Made by a program: the position numbers and the translations under genes
In this document: in pieces, positions 48,538-60,104 of the stretch
Layout: each line of letters begins with the position of its first letter
How positions within the stretch are numbered: position 1 is the stretch's first letter
Source: Chlorokybus atmophyticus
Lineage: Eukaryota > Streptophyta > Chlorokybophyceae > Chlorokybales > Chlorokybaceae
DNA: 64,000 bases
Direction: 5' to 3'
Assembly (NCBI GenBank): GCA_009103225.1
Contig: RHPI01002990.1
Location: forward strand, 258,965-322,964
The notes under the pieces: model-generated
The model's input: the letters and a program-made list of their open reading frames with translations, nothing else
What the model was told of the DNA's origin: nothing
Database searches by the model: none

Positions 48538-49119
48538 ACATGCTGCTTGCTTGTGAAGTGCTTGTGTATTTTTGCGTGCTTGGTTTCGCATTGGACATGC
48601 TAAGTGGTCTATGCAGTAAACGTATCCAAACGCCCATATATACAATATATATATGTTTAAAGTGAGAGACAAATATTAAGTGAAATCATCAAGACTCTCA
48701 TAAATTTACATCCGTCACGGAAATCAACGCAATTAACGTCTTAACATTAATGCCTTGCACACGTTGGTTATTGGGGTATAGTCAGCATTTACAAGTTGGT
48801 GCACATGTACTTGATCGTTATAAAAATCACGCTTACGTTGCTCATGTTGTTATAATCAGCATTGTACTATAAATGTATTACAATAACCATGATTGTTGCA
48901 TTATTGATTGTCGGCGACATCAAACAAGCACACCAATTGCACGACACAACTTGGATATACAAAGTGGCAATGCAAGTCTGAACTGAAACAATAACACATG
49001 AACACATGATAACACATGAACATACAGGCAAGGCTTCAATGTTGATCTATTTGAAGTTGCAGCAGGCGGTGTCTGTTGCCACGTAGGAAATGCTGGCAGT
49101 CCACGTGGACACTGCAAAC

Positions 49120-51984
49120 ATGGCGGCGGCGGCGGCGGCGGCGGCCGCGAGGTCGGTGCTGCGACGCAGCTTCTCCACCGCCACCTCCGCAGCTTCTGCC
49201 GCCGCCCCTGCCGCCAGCACCACCAAGCGCATGAACCTCTTCACTGCCATTAACAACGCCCTGCACACAACGCTCGCCAAGTGAGTGTGAGAGGGGACAC
49301 ACACACACACCAACACACACATTGGTATATTTACTTTGTCTCGATTGCTTAGTATACCACTAGACAGAATGTCACATGCTTGCGCACAGCGTGTCGCTAT
49401 ATTATCAGGTGCATTTTCCATTGCACATACGCAATCTAGATGTGTGCAGCGGTTGTGTGCACATGACAATCATGTGTTTGCACACCGATTGGGTCACACT
49501 GACACACGAGTGGAGGATGCTATGATACAAGTAATTCTGAGACACGCAGCACGCGCATTGAAGGTTACACTGCAACAACAGGGACCCCAGCGCTGTTGTG
49601 TTTGGCGAGGACGTGGCTTTTGGCGGGGTGTTTCGATGCACACAGGTGCGCTCTATCCTGCATGAACGTTACAATCATGAGTGTCACAATCCAAGTCTTT
49701 CGCAATGACTGTCGCTGCCGCAAATAGGACACGCACACACCCGCACCACCCGCACGCCCACGCTTAAGCGCACTTGCACGCAGGAAGCGAATCATTGCGC
49801 ATACGCAAGCGCATGATTACACACATGCGCACAGGCGCTTGTTTGCACAAACAATGATCCACTAACGCCCACGCACACGTGCATGCTCGTGTATGCGGGC
49901 GCATACACACGTATGCGCACACGCCTACACACGCAGGGACTGAAGGAGGCGTTTGGGCCTGAGCGCGTGTTCAACACGCCGCTCTCCGAGCAAGGCATCG
50001 TTGGCTTCGCCATTGGTTACGCTGCCATGGGCGCCACTGCCGTTGCAGAAGTTCAGGTGAGTGAGGTTGTTGTGTCAACATGTTGGACATTAGCTTCACA
50101 CCGCTCCCTCTGTGCAGTTTGCAGACTACATCTTCCCGGCTTTCGACCAATTCGTCAACGAGGCTGCCAAGTTCCGATATCGCAGCGGTGGCGAGTTCGA
50201 TTGCGGAGGTAAAGCCAACATAATAATAGCAGAGAGAAAGCGCACACACACATGCGCGCATGCACAGACAGAGACACACGCGCACGCACGCACGCACGAA
50301 CGCGCGCCCGCATGCACGCACGCGCATATGCGCACAGGTAGGGAGACACGCGTGCACAAGCATACAAGCACGCACATGTTTGCGCACATGAGAAGGACAC
50401 CCTTCCACGCACATGTGCAGGTGCACGCGTGTGCATAGATACACACGCACACGCACCCACACAGAGGCATGAGGTTACACTCGCAAGCATGTACGCACGT
50501 GCACACCCACGTATACATCCAGGCTCACTCACCACCCCATCTCCGTGCTTCAAACAACAACACCCCATCTCTCCCATCCAGGTCTGACCGTCCGCGCCCC
50601 CTACGGCGCCGTCGGCCACGGCGGCCACTACCACTCCCAATCTCCCGAGGCCTTTTTCACCCACGTCCCGGGTCTCAAAGTCGTCATCCCTCGCTCCCCC
50701 TCGCAAGCCAAGGGTCTCCTCCTGTCCTGTATCAGAGACCCCAACCCGACGCTGTTCCTGGAACCCAAGTGGCTGTACCGGTCGGCCGTGGAGGAAGTGA
50801 GGGAAGAGGAGTATGGGATTGAGTTGGGGAGGGCGGACGTGGTCAGGGAAGGGAGGGATGTCACGGTGGTGGGGTATGGAGCGCAGATGGGGGTGATTGA
50901 GAGGGCGGCGGTCGCGGCGGCGCAGGTGAGTGGGGGTGGGGTGNNNNNNNNNNNNNNNNNNNNNNNNNNNNNNNNNNNNNNNNNNNNNNNNNNNNNNNNN
51001 NNNNNNNNNNNNNNNNNNNNNNNNNNNNNNNNNNNNNNNNNNNNNNNNNNNNNNNNNNNNNNNNNNNNNNNNNNNNNNNNNNNNNNNNNNNNNNNNNNNN
51101 NNNNNNNNNNNNNNNNNNNNNNNNNNNNNNNNNNNNNNNNNNNNNNNNNNNNNNNNNNNNNNNNNNNNNNNNNNNNNNNNTTGTGTGGTCACTTACCCAA
51201 GGCAGCAGCGTCCTCAGGTCAATCACCTCACACTCCACACCCTCCTGCACACACACACACACACACACACACACCCCTCTGTTGCGCCCCACGTCATACC
51301 CGCACCCGCACACGCGCACGTGCATGCAGACGCACGCTCATGCACGCACACATGTACCTGCAATCACGTGCTTGGACGCACACACATGCGCGCATGTGCA
51401 AGCACTACACCCGCCCGCAAGACAGCCTCTACAAGCATTATGGACGCCTTGAGGGCCTTTGTGTTAGTTTGCAGTTGACTGATGGCGCTTGCTGTTGTTG
51501 TTCTGCTGCAGGATGTGGCTACAGTTGAGCAGTCCGTGAACAAAACAGGGCGGCTGGTGGTAAGTGCGTTGCGTGCGTTACAGTTTTCGCGCGCTCGTGC
51601 GTGTGTTCATCAATGCTGACATCTATCAACTCGTTTGCACATTCCCACACAACAAACAATGTTGCACCTATACACTTTTGCAGATCAGCCATGAAGCGCC
51701 ACTCACCAGCGGCTTTGGTGCCGAAATTGCCGCCACAATCACCGAGCGGTGCTTCCTAAGGGTATCGATGTTACCTGTGCCATCTCCTGCTGAGCTGTTG
51801 TGATGATATGAACCCACATCAATGTTTATGTTGATTAAAACTGCTGCCTTTCTTCCTGCAGTTGGAGGCACCCATCCTGAGGGTTTGCGGGCTCGACACG
51901 CCTTTCCCACTCGTGTTTGAGAAGGTTTATGTGCCAGATGAGATCAAAGTATTGGATGCCATCCATCGAACAGTCAAATTCTAG
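49120..51984 (+). CDS. BCKDHB: Branched-chain 2-oxoacid dehydrogenase E1 subunit beta, mitochondrial (assembly-broken)
   Basis: This is the beta subunit of the thiamine-diphosphate E1 that decarboxylates the 2-oxo acids of Leu, Ile and Val in mitochondria. The ATG at 49120 opens [20 protein letters not shown], a presequence; an upstream in-frame ATG at 49090 is also possible. Exon 1 ends at 49280. Exon 2 (49582-49645) gives [20 protein letters not shown]. Later exons are [20 protein letters not shown] (49.95 kb), [20 protein letters not shown] (50.13 kb) and [20 protein letters not shown] through [20 protein letters not shown] to [18 protein letters not shown] (50.58-50.92 kb). After the gap come [16 protein letters not shown] (51.51 kb), [20 protein letters not shown] (51.69 kb) and [20 protein letters not shown] to TVKF, TAG at 51982-51984. 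The exon that should lie between the two halves, [16 protein letters not shown], is present only on the minus strand at about 51194-51243, beside the gap. The gene family is certain; its continuity here is not. Confidence 0.93.
50944..51180. other. Sequencing gap (237 N)
   Basis: A run of N within the BCKDHB gene. The sequence immediately right of it carries a BCKDHB exon in inverted orientation, so the join is suspect. Confidence 1.
51181..51243 (-). other. BCKDHB: Inverted BCKDHB exon beside the gap
   Basis: Read on the minus strand, an acceptor (gtgtgcag) is followed by codons for [16 protein letters not shown] and a gtaagt donor. This is exactly the E1-beta segment missing between the two plus-strand halves. 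It is in the wrong orientation relative to all other exons of the gene. Confidence 0.9.
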
Positions 51985-52150
51985 ACCTTGCTACAGGCAT
52001 GATGATGTAGTTGAATTGCAATGATAGGCGTGACCCTTAACACAGTGCCCATGAGTATGCAAGCACAGCTATGTGTGTGCGCACTTTCTGTCCAAAAACA
52101 AGTCAACTTTCGTGCACAGTATCGAAGCGAAGGGAGGCTCTCAGTTGGCT

Positions 52151-53266
52151 TTATTTGCCCTGGTTGATAAGTGTAGCAGCGTCTTCAAACTCGCTCAAAA
52201 TCTTGTCCTTAAGCTTCTTGGGCACCTATCATAGACACAATGAGCCAACATTTTGCAGCAATGTAGACCATAAGAGCAATCAAAACATCATAACGGAGTA
52301 ACAATCAACCATACCGGTGCGAGGCCTTTGAAGGAAAAGTGACCATTGAGTGCGTCAAGTGCAGTGTACATCTTTGCCGAAGACTTGCGCACAGGGATGT
52401 CCTTCGTGCGATACCTTGCCACATACTACACAGGAACGGATAGTGCAACTCAAATCACAAGCATTTGGCTCATAATCAACTAGTACAGGCCACATCACAC
52501 ATGTACAATAAATTTGAATGATTACTATCATAGTTGTTGTCACGCACCGAGCTGACTCGTTTCTTCAGGTCGGCGACGAGGCCGGGACGTGAAGTGTCGA
52601 AGGGGTCGAGTGCAAACTCTCTCTTGACGTCATCTATCAGCTTGAACGTCTCCTCTCTGCGATTTGATGGGATGATGGTTCACTCACAGGGCAAGCTTGC
52701 TGTGCAGGTAACCAACTCACAGGAGCTTCGCACACTTGATGCATTGACCAATACAATGCAAGCAGCTTAGATAGGCTGCACCATGCTGGTTAATAAGGTA
52801 ATCGCGTACCCAGCGTGCAGTCGCATGTGACAGTATGCACAGGGTGTGTATACTAGCATGTGTGCACGTGTGCAAGCAGGTGCCTGCGCCTGTGCGTGTG
52901 TCTGTGCGCGTGCTGGTGCCTGTGTCCACGAGTTTGTACACATGTTCGTGTGTGTGCTTGTGCTTCTGCTTGCGTTCTTGCATGTGTGCTTGCAACACTC
53001 AACTGGTACTGCTCTTGTGTGGCCACAGCAGCGAAAGCATCAACTGGTGCCACTGCTACTGCAAGCGCCACAGCTGCAATCGCCTGTCGCCTGCAAAGTG
53101 CAGGCAGCTCCGGCGTGGATGTGGCGTTAGGCGCAGATGCCGCCTGGCATCTCACTCCTGCTCGCTTGGGCGCCGGCGCCAACGACGACGACGACGACGG
53201 CAAGGACAAGGGCGGCGACAGCCTCCAGCAGCACGACAGCGACATCGCCGCCGCCGACGGCGACAT
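52151..53266 (-). CDS. PSB27: Photosystem II assembly/repair factor Psb27, thylakoid lumen
   Basis: Psb27 binds lumenal CP43 during photosystem II assembly and repair. Exon 1 starts at an ATG at 53264-53266 (MSPSAAAMSLSCCWRLSPPL), with a second ATG at 53243-53245. It encodes a bipartite targeting sequence: a Ser/Pro-rich stroma-targeting part, then a twin-arginine lumen signal LCRRQAIAAVALAVAVAPVD and AFA before AVATQEQ. Exon 2 (about 52.55-52.66 kb) gives EETFKLIDDVKREFALDPFD through LVADLKKRVSS. Exon 3 (about 52.32-52.43 kb) gives YVARYRTKDIPVRKSSAKMY and TALDALNGHFSFKGLAP. Exon 4 (52151-52226) gives VPKKLKDKILSEFEDAATLI NQGK and TAA at 52151-52153. The four-helix Psb27 layout and the conserved RYR, MYTA-(L/V)-ALxGH and PKK...DAxTL positions fit. 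It is somewhat diverged from land-plant Psb27, so a Psb27-like paralogue is possible. It is head-to-head with the coiled-coil gene. Confidence 0.85.
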
Positions 53267-53351
53267 CCTGGCCAACGACAACGACGACAATGGCAGCGCT
53301 TACATCTACTAGAGCATTAGGGTTAGTTGTGGCGCTGCTGCATGGGGAGGC
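53267..53351. promoter_or_regulatory. Minimal bidirectional promoter, Psb27 / coiled-coil protein
   Basis: Only 85 bp separate the two start codons. TAGGGTTA (complement of TAACCCTA, a telo-box variant) lies at 53318-53325. Transcription start sites must overlap, lie inside the neighbour's transcribed region, or give very short 5' UTRs. Confidence 0.6.
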
Positions 53352-56300
53352 ATGGCGGAGGTAGAGGAGGAGGTGGGGATGGAGGAGATGGACGATGAGG
53401 AGGAGGACGGCAGGGTGCTCTATGGCTCTGACGGCGATGGGAACAGCGACATCGGCCTCTATGCCGCTAGGTAAGGCAGGCGCTGATTGTCCCACTGTGT
53501 ATGCTTTGCTGTGTGGTAATGTCTTGTTGTTTTTATGCGTGCAGTGATGAGGAAGGTGACGACGACAACGACGGTGAGCACGATGCCCTCACCGCCTCCC
53601 TCCTCACCGCCGCTGCCTCCCCTCCCAACGACCAGCGCAGCAATGGTACGGACTTGCTGGTGGATTGCAGATGCAGCTCTCAGAGTGAACTCAGCAGCAG
53701 GTGTATTCTGTTGTGAACAGTGGGCAATGCAATACATCCTGGATGGATGCTGTAATGGGTGTAGACACGCACAATTCAACACTGTGCATGCTGTTCTTGG
53801 GCTGGCTTTACTAATGCAGTCGTATAAACATTGTTTCTTGCATTTGCTCATTCATGTTCCTTTACTAGTTCAACCATTGTTAACCATGTCGTGTGAACAC
53901 TTAAGTTCATTGGTGCACCCACTTGCTTTTGTGCTCACGCACTCACAATGCCTGTCACACTTACTCACTCACTCACTCACTCACTTGCAATACCATTCGC
54001 ACTGCAGGCAGGGGAGAAGACTGGCTGCTTCGCACTTTACGAGTAGCTCCATCCACTCCACCTTATACTCAACACGCTCTACCAGCGACAATCGCCATGA
54101 AACAACCAACTCCAGCCCACTTGCGCTTAAGCGAGAGCCGCGCGTTGTCTTTCTCTCCGGGCAGCCCGCACTCGATCGAGCTCGACAACGAGTCCGCTTT
54201 CCTCACGCCAAAGGCCGTCGCGAGGAGAGTGCTTGTCGACGAGGAGGACGCGCGCGGTCTGTTGTCGGCATCGCTCTCAACGATGTCCACATTCTGGTCC
54301 AACAACAACAACAGCAAGGGTTATGCGAATGTCAAGTATGATGCTGTGAGTAGTGCGGGTGTGAACCAAGTCAAAGCTGGCAGTGGCCTGCCCTCGCCTG
54401 AGCCTCCTGCGCCTTCAGCGGAAGTAAGCGCCCGGGGCACGCAAGTACAGACGCATGCACGCACGCATGCACACGCCCACACACATGCACCCACACACAA
54501 GCGCACACGCGCGCATGTGGGCACACACATTCTCTTGTTGGGTAAGTGGGTGTGCGTTGAAGTCTTGTGTGTGCGCGCACGCACGTGCGCACGCATTGAT
54601 ATATATGTTGCGTGTATAGGTTGTGTAAGTGCCCTACTGTCAATGTGTGCACATGCGCCGTCTCTTGCAGAGCTCAGCAATCATGCGTAACAATGCCGTG
54701 TCGAGGGCGAAGCACGTGAAGGCGTTGGACGACCTTCGCGCGTACTACGAGGCCGAGCTGGCCAAAGAGCGGGAGCGCTTTGCAAGGTCGTGCGCATGCA
54801 CGTTTTAGTACAACATTCAAGTTAGATATACCAGCAGCATTTTGCCATCACAGGAGTGCTAGTACTGGCGAGCCGTCGAGCGCACGAGAGGTGGTTGAGT
54901 TACGCAGACGGTATGCAGCGTGCTACGTCTTGTTATGTCTTGATCATTCAGTTCATGTGCGTGTATGCACATGTGTAAGTGTGTCCGTGCACGCGCCACC
55001 GTGTGCATGTGCATGATTGGGTGTGCATACAGGTTGGCGGATGCGCTTCAGGCTGTCAAAGCCGCGGAGCAAGATCGCTTACGCCTGATGACAACTCATG
55101 AAGGCCAGGTGGACTTGCAATGCATAAAACAATTTGGTGACGTGCATCTCAGCACATACAAGTCGACCCTAACAGTCGCCAACAACCTTGTCATTGACAG
55201 TTGGCTAGCCTGCATGAGGCTGTTGCTGTGGCTAATGCGCGCGCAGATGAGAGCGCAGCAAACACACCGGAGCTGGCCAATGCAGCTAAGGTAAGTACCA
55301 ATGCTTAACGCCAGTTGTCTTCATCAAATCCCCCGACACACGCATTGAATATATTATCTTACCAGGATTTAGAGCGACGACTCGAGGTGCGTGAGGGAGA
55401 GTTGGAAGCGTCCTTACGCCGTGAGAGTGCTGTTCGTGATGAGAACGGCAGGCTCATAGAAGCTTTGGTTCGCTTGTCGGCAGATTTGCAGGCAAGCTTG
55501 CACATGTCAAGCAATGGGCGAGTTGTGCAGGGCCAAATGCAATGGTGTTTGAATGTCACATTGAATGTGTCCACTCTCTTGTCACCTTGCTGTGCTTTCA
55601 ACTCTTATTTTGTCCCCACCTCACAATTCATGAGCCTTTGTCCTTATTTAAGGTTGGGAGATAAACGCATGCACGCGCAGTATGAGGGCATACACTCATG
55701 CACAAGCACACTCCAGTACACACTGGCAAGCACGTACTCTTGAGCAACTCCATTTTTGATTGCGATTGCCTGATGGATATGTTGCGCGCCCAGGACACGC
55801 GCGTGAAGCGCCAGGAGTGGGAGGAAAGGTGCGAGCAGGAGCACAAGCGTGCCGAAGCAGAACAACAAACCGTCTGGCAGGTCCGCATGGTGTTGTTGTA
55901 GTCATGTGTTTCACTTGTTTGCCACGTTATGTAATATACAACACACATAAACAGATGGGCGTTGATCTTGAAGTGCTGAAGAAGGAAAACATGGAGTTGG
56001 ACAACAAGCTGTCGCATGCAGACACGCAGGTGCGATTGCCTGTGTGCACAATTGCCTTTGTGCCATGCAATGTCAACTTCACCTCTCAGTGAGTTGGTTG
56101 GCCAGATACTGGACTTGAGAAACCAAGTGGCTTCGTTAAATGAAGAGCTGTTGAAGACCAAAAAGCTGCAGCGGCAACTCGTTGCCGACATGGACGCCTT
56201 GCATAGCGAGAGACGGGCCCTGCGAGCGCAAGTGAGTATACTATGTTGTTGCCATGCCAACAACACGAACAATAACTAGCTAACGCTAGTACCCACAGCA

Positions 56301-57870
56301 AGAACAACAACTCCTTTTTTGTAGGTGGACACTTCAGCGGATACCATAGCATCCTTGCGCGCAGAGCTATCTCAGTCACGCAGCGACCTTGCCGACCGGC
56401 ACGCCAGCAGCAAACGCATGAGTGCAGGCCAGAGTCAAGGCAAGTTAACCAGCGCAGAACTCGACAGAGGCGTGGCTTACACGCCCGAAAGGCGTGTGCA
56501 ACCCGCTGCTGCTTCCCTCTCCCGTCCGGCAGAGCCCGACAGCTGGCGTTACACCACAACCGACCCGGGCAGCCCTGTTTCATCAGTTGAAGTAGACGAG
56601 AGGCAACCTCAGTTGATGTATGATGATGATGTTCATGAGGAGTTGCCTTGGCCTGTTCGGTACGGACAAGCTGGCTCGTATGGTTCAACTCAGCAACTCA
56701 GAGGTGATCCCGCGACTAGGCCCATCATTAACACGGACCAGGCTGGTGCCCCGTTGCGACGATCGGTATCAGAACTTCCGCATAAGCAGGCTACATCCAG
56801 TCAACTGCAAGGTTGATCTATCTACTCAGCTACTTTTCTACTTGCTACTTGCTCGCTTTGAAACTCACAACTAGCGAGTGCGACTGCGACGCAGGCTGTT
56901 GTTATGTATCTGTTACCACTAACTCTTGTGTATATGTGTATGTGACACATGCAGATAGGGAAGGAGGAACAGAGTATCTCACGGGGCAAGACCTGCGTGC
57001 TCTGAAGCAGATGGTAGAGATGTATCAACAGCGGCAGGGGAACGGGTCCACCGCCGCACCATCTCACGATTATCATCCTCCATTTTCTGCTCGCAGCAGC
57101 AATAGCTCAAGTCACCAGTGGCAAAGGGAGCAGCCTCAGGAAAGTGTGTATGCTTTATCACAAGCTGAACCGTCGTCATCAAGTATCAACATGAACACGC
57201 CGTCACCGCGTCCCACAGCTGGACCTGCCAAAGCAAGTAGCGTGTACTCTGGCAACAACCCAACAGCACGCAGCGCATCTGGTGAGTGGTAGTATGATAG
57301 AGTGTTGCTGTTGATGAAGTCATGAGAGCTGGTAGTAAGTATATGTGGTTGCGTTGCAGCTTCGACAGCGTCGACAAGCGCGGCAGCAGAACAACAACAG
57401 CAGCAGTCAGCGGCAAGGTTGGGGCTGCAACGCATGCGGCTGAGCAGTGCGGCGCCATTTGCTACGGATGCAATACAAGCCCACATTGTAAGAAACCAAA
57501 ACGCTGTGCGTATGATGAACAGTGATACAGTTGTGCAGGTATGGGACACATGTTGATTCTTGATTAATAATGCGCAGAGGAAGACTGATGAGGTGGAGCG
57601 GGCACTTGCAAAACTCAGCCAGGAAAGGAGTCTGCTTGAATCCGGTGCGTTTTTCATAATGTTCTGCTGCTTGAAGGTGTCAGATACAACATGATAAATA
57701 TCATGACAACTTGTGGCTTGCCAGAATATCGGCGCATGCCGTCCACCACGCAAGGCAGGACCCTGCGTGACAGGGCCAGACGCACTGCCATTGAGGAGCG
57801 GCTCGAGCAGATTGACAAAGAGATGTCCAGATCCCGCAAAACGCTTCGCGAGTTGCACGCCCTACCGTAA
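53352..57870 (+). CDS. Unidentified coiled-coil protein with acidic N-terminus
   Basis: A multi-exon gene whose family I do not recognise. The ATG at 53352 gives MAEVEEEVGMEEMDDEEEDG, an acidic head, spliced to SDEEGDDDNDGEHDALTASL (53.55 kb). A Ser/Pro-rich region follows (LRLSESRALSFSPGSPHSIE at 54.12 kb). A long series of short exons is then predicted to be coiled coil: AKHVKALDDLRAYYEAELAK (54.7 kb), LADALQAVKAAEQDRLRL, DLERRLEVREGELEASLRRE (55.37 kb), LVGQILDLRNQVASLNEELL (56.1 kb) and ASLRAELSQSRSDLADRHAS (56.35 kb). A disordered Ser/Gln-rich part (56.4-57.4 kb) includes a run of five Gln. The C-terminus is RKTDEVERALAKLSQERSLL and EYRRMPSTTQGRTLRDRARR, then a final helix IEERLEQIDKEMSRSRKTLR ending at TAA 57868-57870. 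Length is roughly 850-900 residues. A cytoskeletal, centrosomal or basal-body role would suit the layout but is only a guess. Confidence 0.75.
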
Positions 57871-59859
57871 TGTTCATTGTCTCAGGGAGTTGTGGATAGC
57901 CTGCCATGCATGGCACTGTCGGGCGTTTATGACCTGGCTAAACAAGAGCCTGCTGATTGTTCACAACAACAGCTTGAAAGGTGGCTACAAGACATTTCTT
58001 CCTTTTCATGTTTGGGGATTGTTAAGGTCTTGAAGGTGAACCGACCGTGCTGAGTGTTACATCGGTTCGACTTGTTGTTTGTGTTCAAGTTCACTTGTAT
58101 ATAATCTGTATCTACTATAACGTAGCCATTTCAGGGCGCATTGAGTCGCAAACCTTGTTCGAGCCCTGCATATCCTCCTCGTTTTCACATAGTTGTGGCT
58201 GTTTGTGGGCTTGACGAGCGTGTGGGCAAGCCTGCAGGTGCTAGCAAGGGTATTAAGCAAGCCCCTCGTGGCCTTTTGCTTGTATGCTTGTATGCAAAAT
58301 TCACGCGATGCCTGACCAACCTTATTGCACTTGGTGTATGTTTTCAAGCATGATTGTGCAAGCACTGCATCTTTCCTACACGCAGTTTGCATGAACAAAG
58401 TACAAAAATGTTTACGGATAAAGAGCGCACATGAGATTGCGCTCTGCCGATAAACAAGTAAATGTGGCGCATACTGACATATATACAGGGTTGATCAATG
58501 CATTACTATAGTTGAACTTGCCGTCGAAGAGCCCTTGACAAACCCTTAGCCAACACCTTTGCAATTGAGTCATTGTAATGGTTAAATATTAATAGCTCGT
58601 TGCTGCATGTTATTAAGTTACATCAATTTGCATATATCGATTGGTTTCATACATCAGCAATGGAATGATACATCTTGATACAACATGTATCATGCATAAA
58701 TGAGGTATACATGCTAACGAGCCATATAACGCGCGCACGTTACGTGCATAGTCAAGATAGTGCACTCATGCATGACAGGGGAGGAGAACACTTGCACCTT
58801 GTATACGATCACAACTCTAGAGGATAGACTCGATAAGGAATTGATGATGCACGCATAAATTAGTAATGATGTATGCAATGTCTTGGGCAGCGTTGTACAT
58901 AATCATCCACTATCAACGTACATGATAGATACTATCGCTTAACTGTTGTCGCGTATTTTTGCATAATTTATAGATGCACTGTAGAAAGAAGTTATTAATC
59001 AATTGTAAGTCACAAGCGTTGGAGATGAGTATGGCAATCACTTTTATCAATATACTTGCAATCATGACGTAAATTCCTCGCAAGCTGTGCCACACATGCG
59101 TATTATAATCATGCCAATGCATGATTATAATGATGAGCACTATATCAGCTTACTCAATTTGTTTAATCCACATAATTTGTTTGATCCACACAATACGTGA
59201 TTGCGGTATCAATATATATTACACGATAATTAAGGTATTATTATTTATAAATGACAAACGCATTGTCGACTTATTTTTCAACATGAACAATATATCAATT
59301 GCGCATCGCAAGCACAACACTTGATTAATATGTATTTTTAAGCAGTGCAATGCACTGTCTAGGCTTGGGGGAGGGTAGTAATGTTGTCAAACATGACATG
59401 ACGACGAAAAGCCCAAGCCTTGAAGTAATATTCATCAATGGTGTCACCCTAAAACCTTACGAAAGCGACTTGAGTTACGCGACGTAAACTGCCATCATCT
59501 CGTACACCGGCAGTTGAAACGCTACGAGCCTAGTACCGGCAGGCAGCCTACAGCACAATTTACCGATGAGCTATGTCATCCATGATGGATGATCCATCGC
59601 GGCCTCGGTTACGCCTCACCTCAGACTGTGCGTAATGCGGCTCACACCTTATCTGTCGAGCGGACCACAACTGAGCATCCGCCAGCTGGCCCGAGCCTCA
59701 TAAAGGCCTCAACTCGCTAAAACCCATCGAGCGCTTAATCCTTTCTCCCCTCCGCCGCCCCATCCCCAAACTAACTCCAAAGCCTCGTAACGTTCGCCAG
59801 CTCCAACCGGCGAGGCTGCGCTGCGGCCTGCGGCTCGGTTCGCAGCACGTAGTAACGTG
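57871..59859. other. AT-rich intergenic region
   Basis: About 2 kb without a credible gene. The part at 58400-59350 is strongly AT-rich. A short tandem (TGTTTAATCCACATAAT and TGTTTGATCCACACAAT) lies at about 59159-59195. A proline-rich minus-strand frame starting at 60036 and running to 59698 has an ATG but no supporting homology. Confidence 0.5.
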
Positions 59860-60104
59860 AGCGGAAGGGTTAGGGGAGCCAGCAAACCCTAATCCAGGTC
59901 TCAGTGGCCCTGGTGGATCGGCTGGCGGCGGCGGCGGAGCAGGACAAGGAGGTGGCCGCGAAGGATCAGGAGGAAGCGAAGGAAGAGGTGACGGTGGTAA
60001 CCAGGCTTGTTGCACAGGAGGGTTCGTCGGCGGCATTTTTCAACGGATAGAGCTGCTGGTTACCAGTCCGGCTTGAGGGTTGCACAAACATCTCTCACAG
60101 CATC
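59860..60104 (+). promoter_or_regulatory. AtpD upstream region with telo-box
   Basis: AAACCCTAA lies at 59884-59892 and GGGTTAGGGG just upstream at about 59868. The start codon is at 60105. A GGCGGC tract at 59923-59938 probably belongs to the 5' UTR. Confidence 0.55.

Larger units (their letters stand above)
44189..49119. other. Gene-empty AT-rich region
   Basis: 4.9 kb without a credible gene on either strand. Features seen are a (TA)19 tract at 45481-45518, a TAATAGC-like repeat at 45657-45683, a perfect foldback at 47901-47935, and a diverged 62-bp direct repeat at 48349-48410 and 48474-48537. The final part includes the promoter and 5' UTR of the E1-beta gene. Confidence 0.6.

Noticed and set aside
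44189-49119. Possible tRNA or other small RNA genes in the gene-empty region
   Set aside because: I looked for A/B-box-like sequence (for example TGGCNNAGTGG and GGTTCGANTCC) and cloverleaf pairing and found nothing convincing. A covariance-model search would be decisive.
50200-50520. CACACGCACGC-rich tract as a possible CRISPR-like or satellite array
   Set aside because: It is irregular CA/CG dinucleotide-rich intron sequence between two BCKDHB exons, with no fixed repeat unit or spacers.
59698-60036. Proline-rich 112-codon frame on the minus strand with its own ATG, divergent to AtpD
   Set aside because: Its Pro content is explained by GGCGGC and AGG tracts on the plus strand in the presumed AtpD 5' UTR. 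No homology, splice partner or conserved motif was seen. It cannot be excluded as a small divergent gene.
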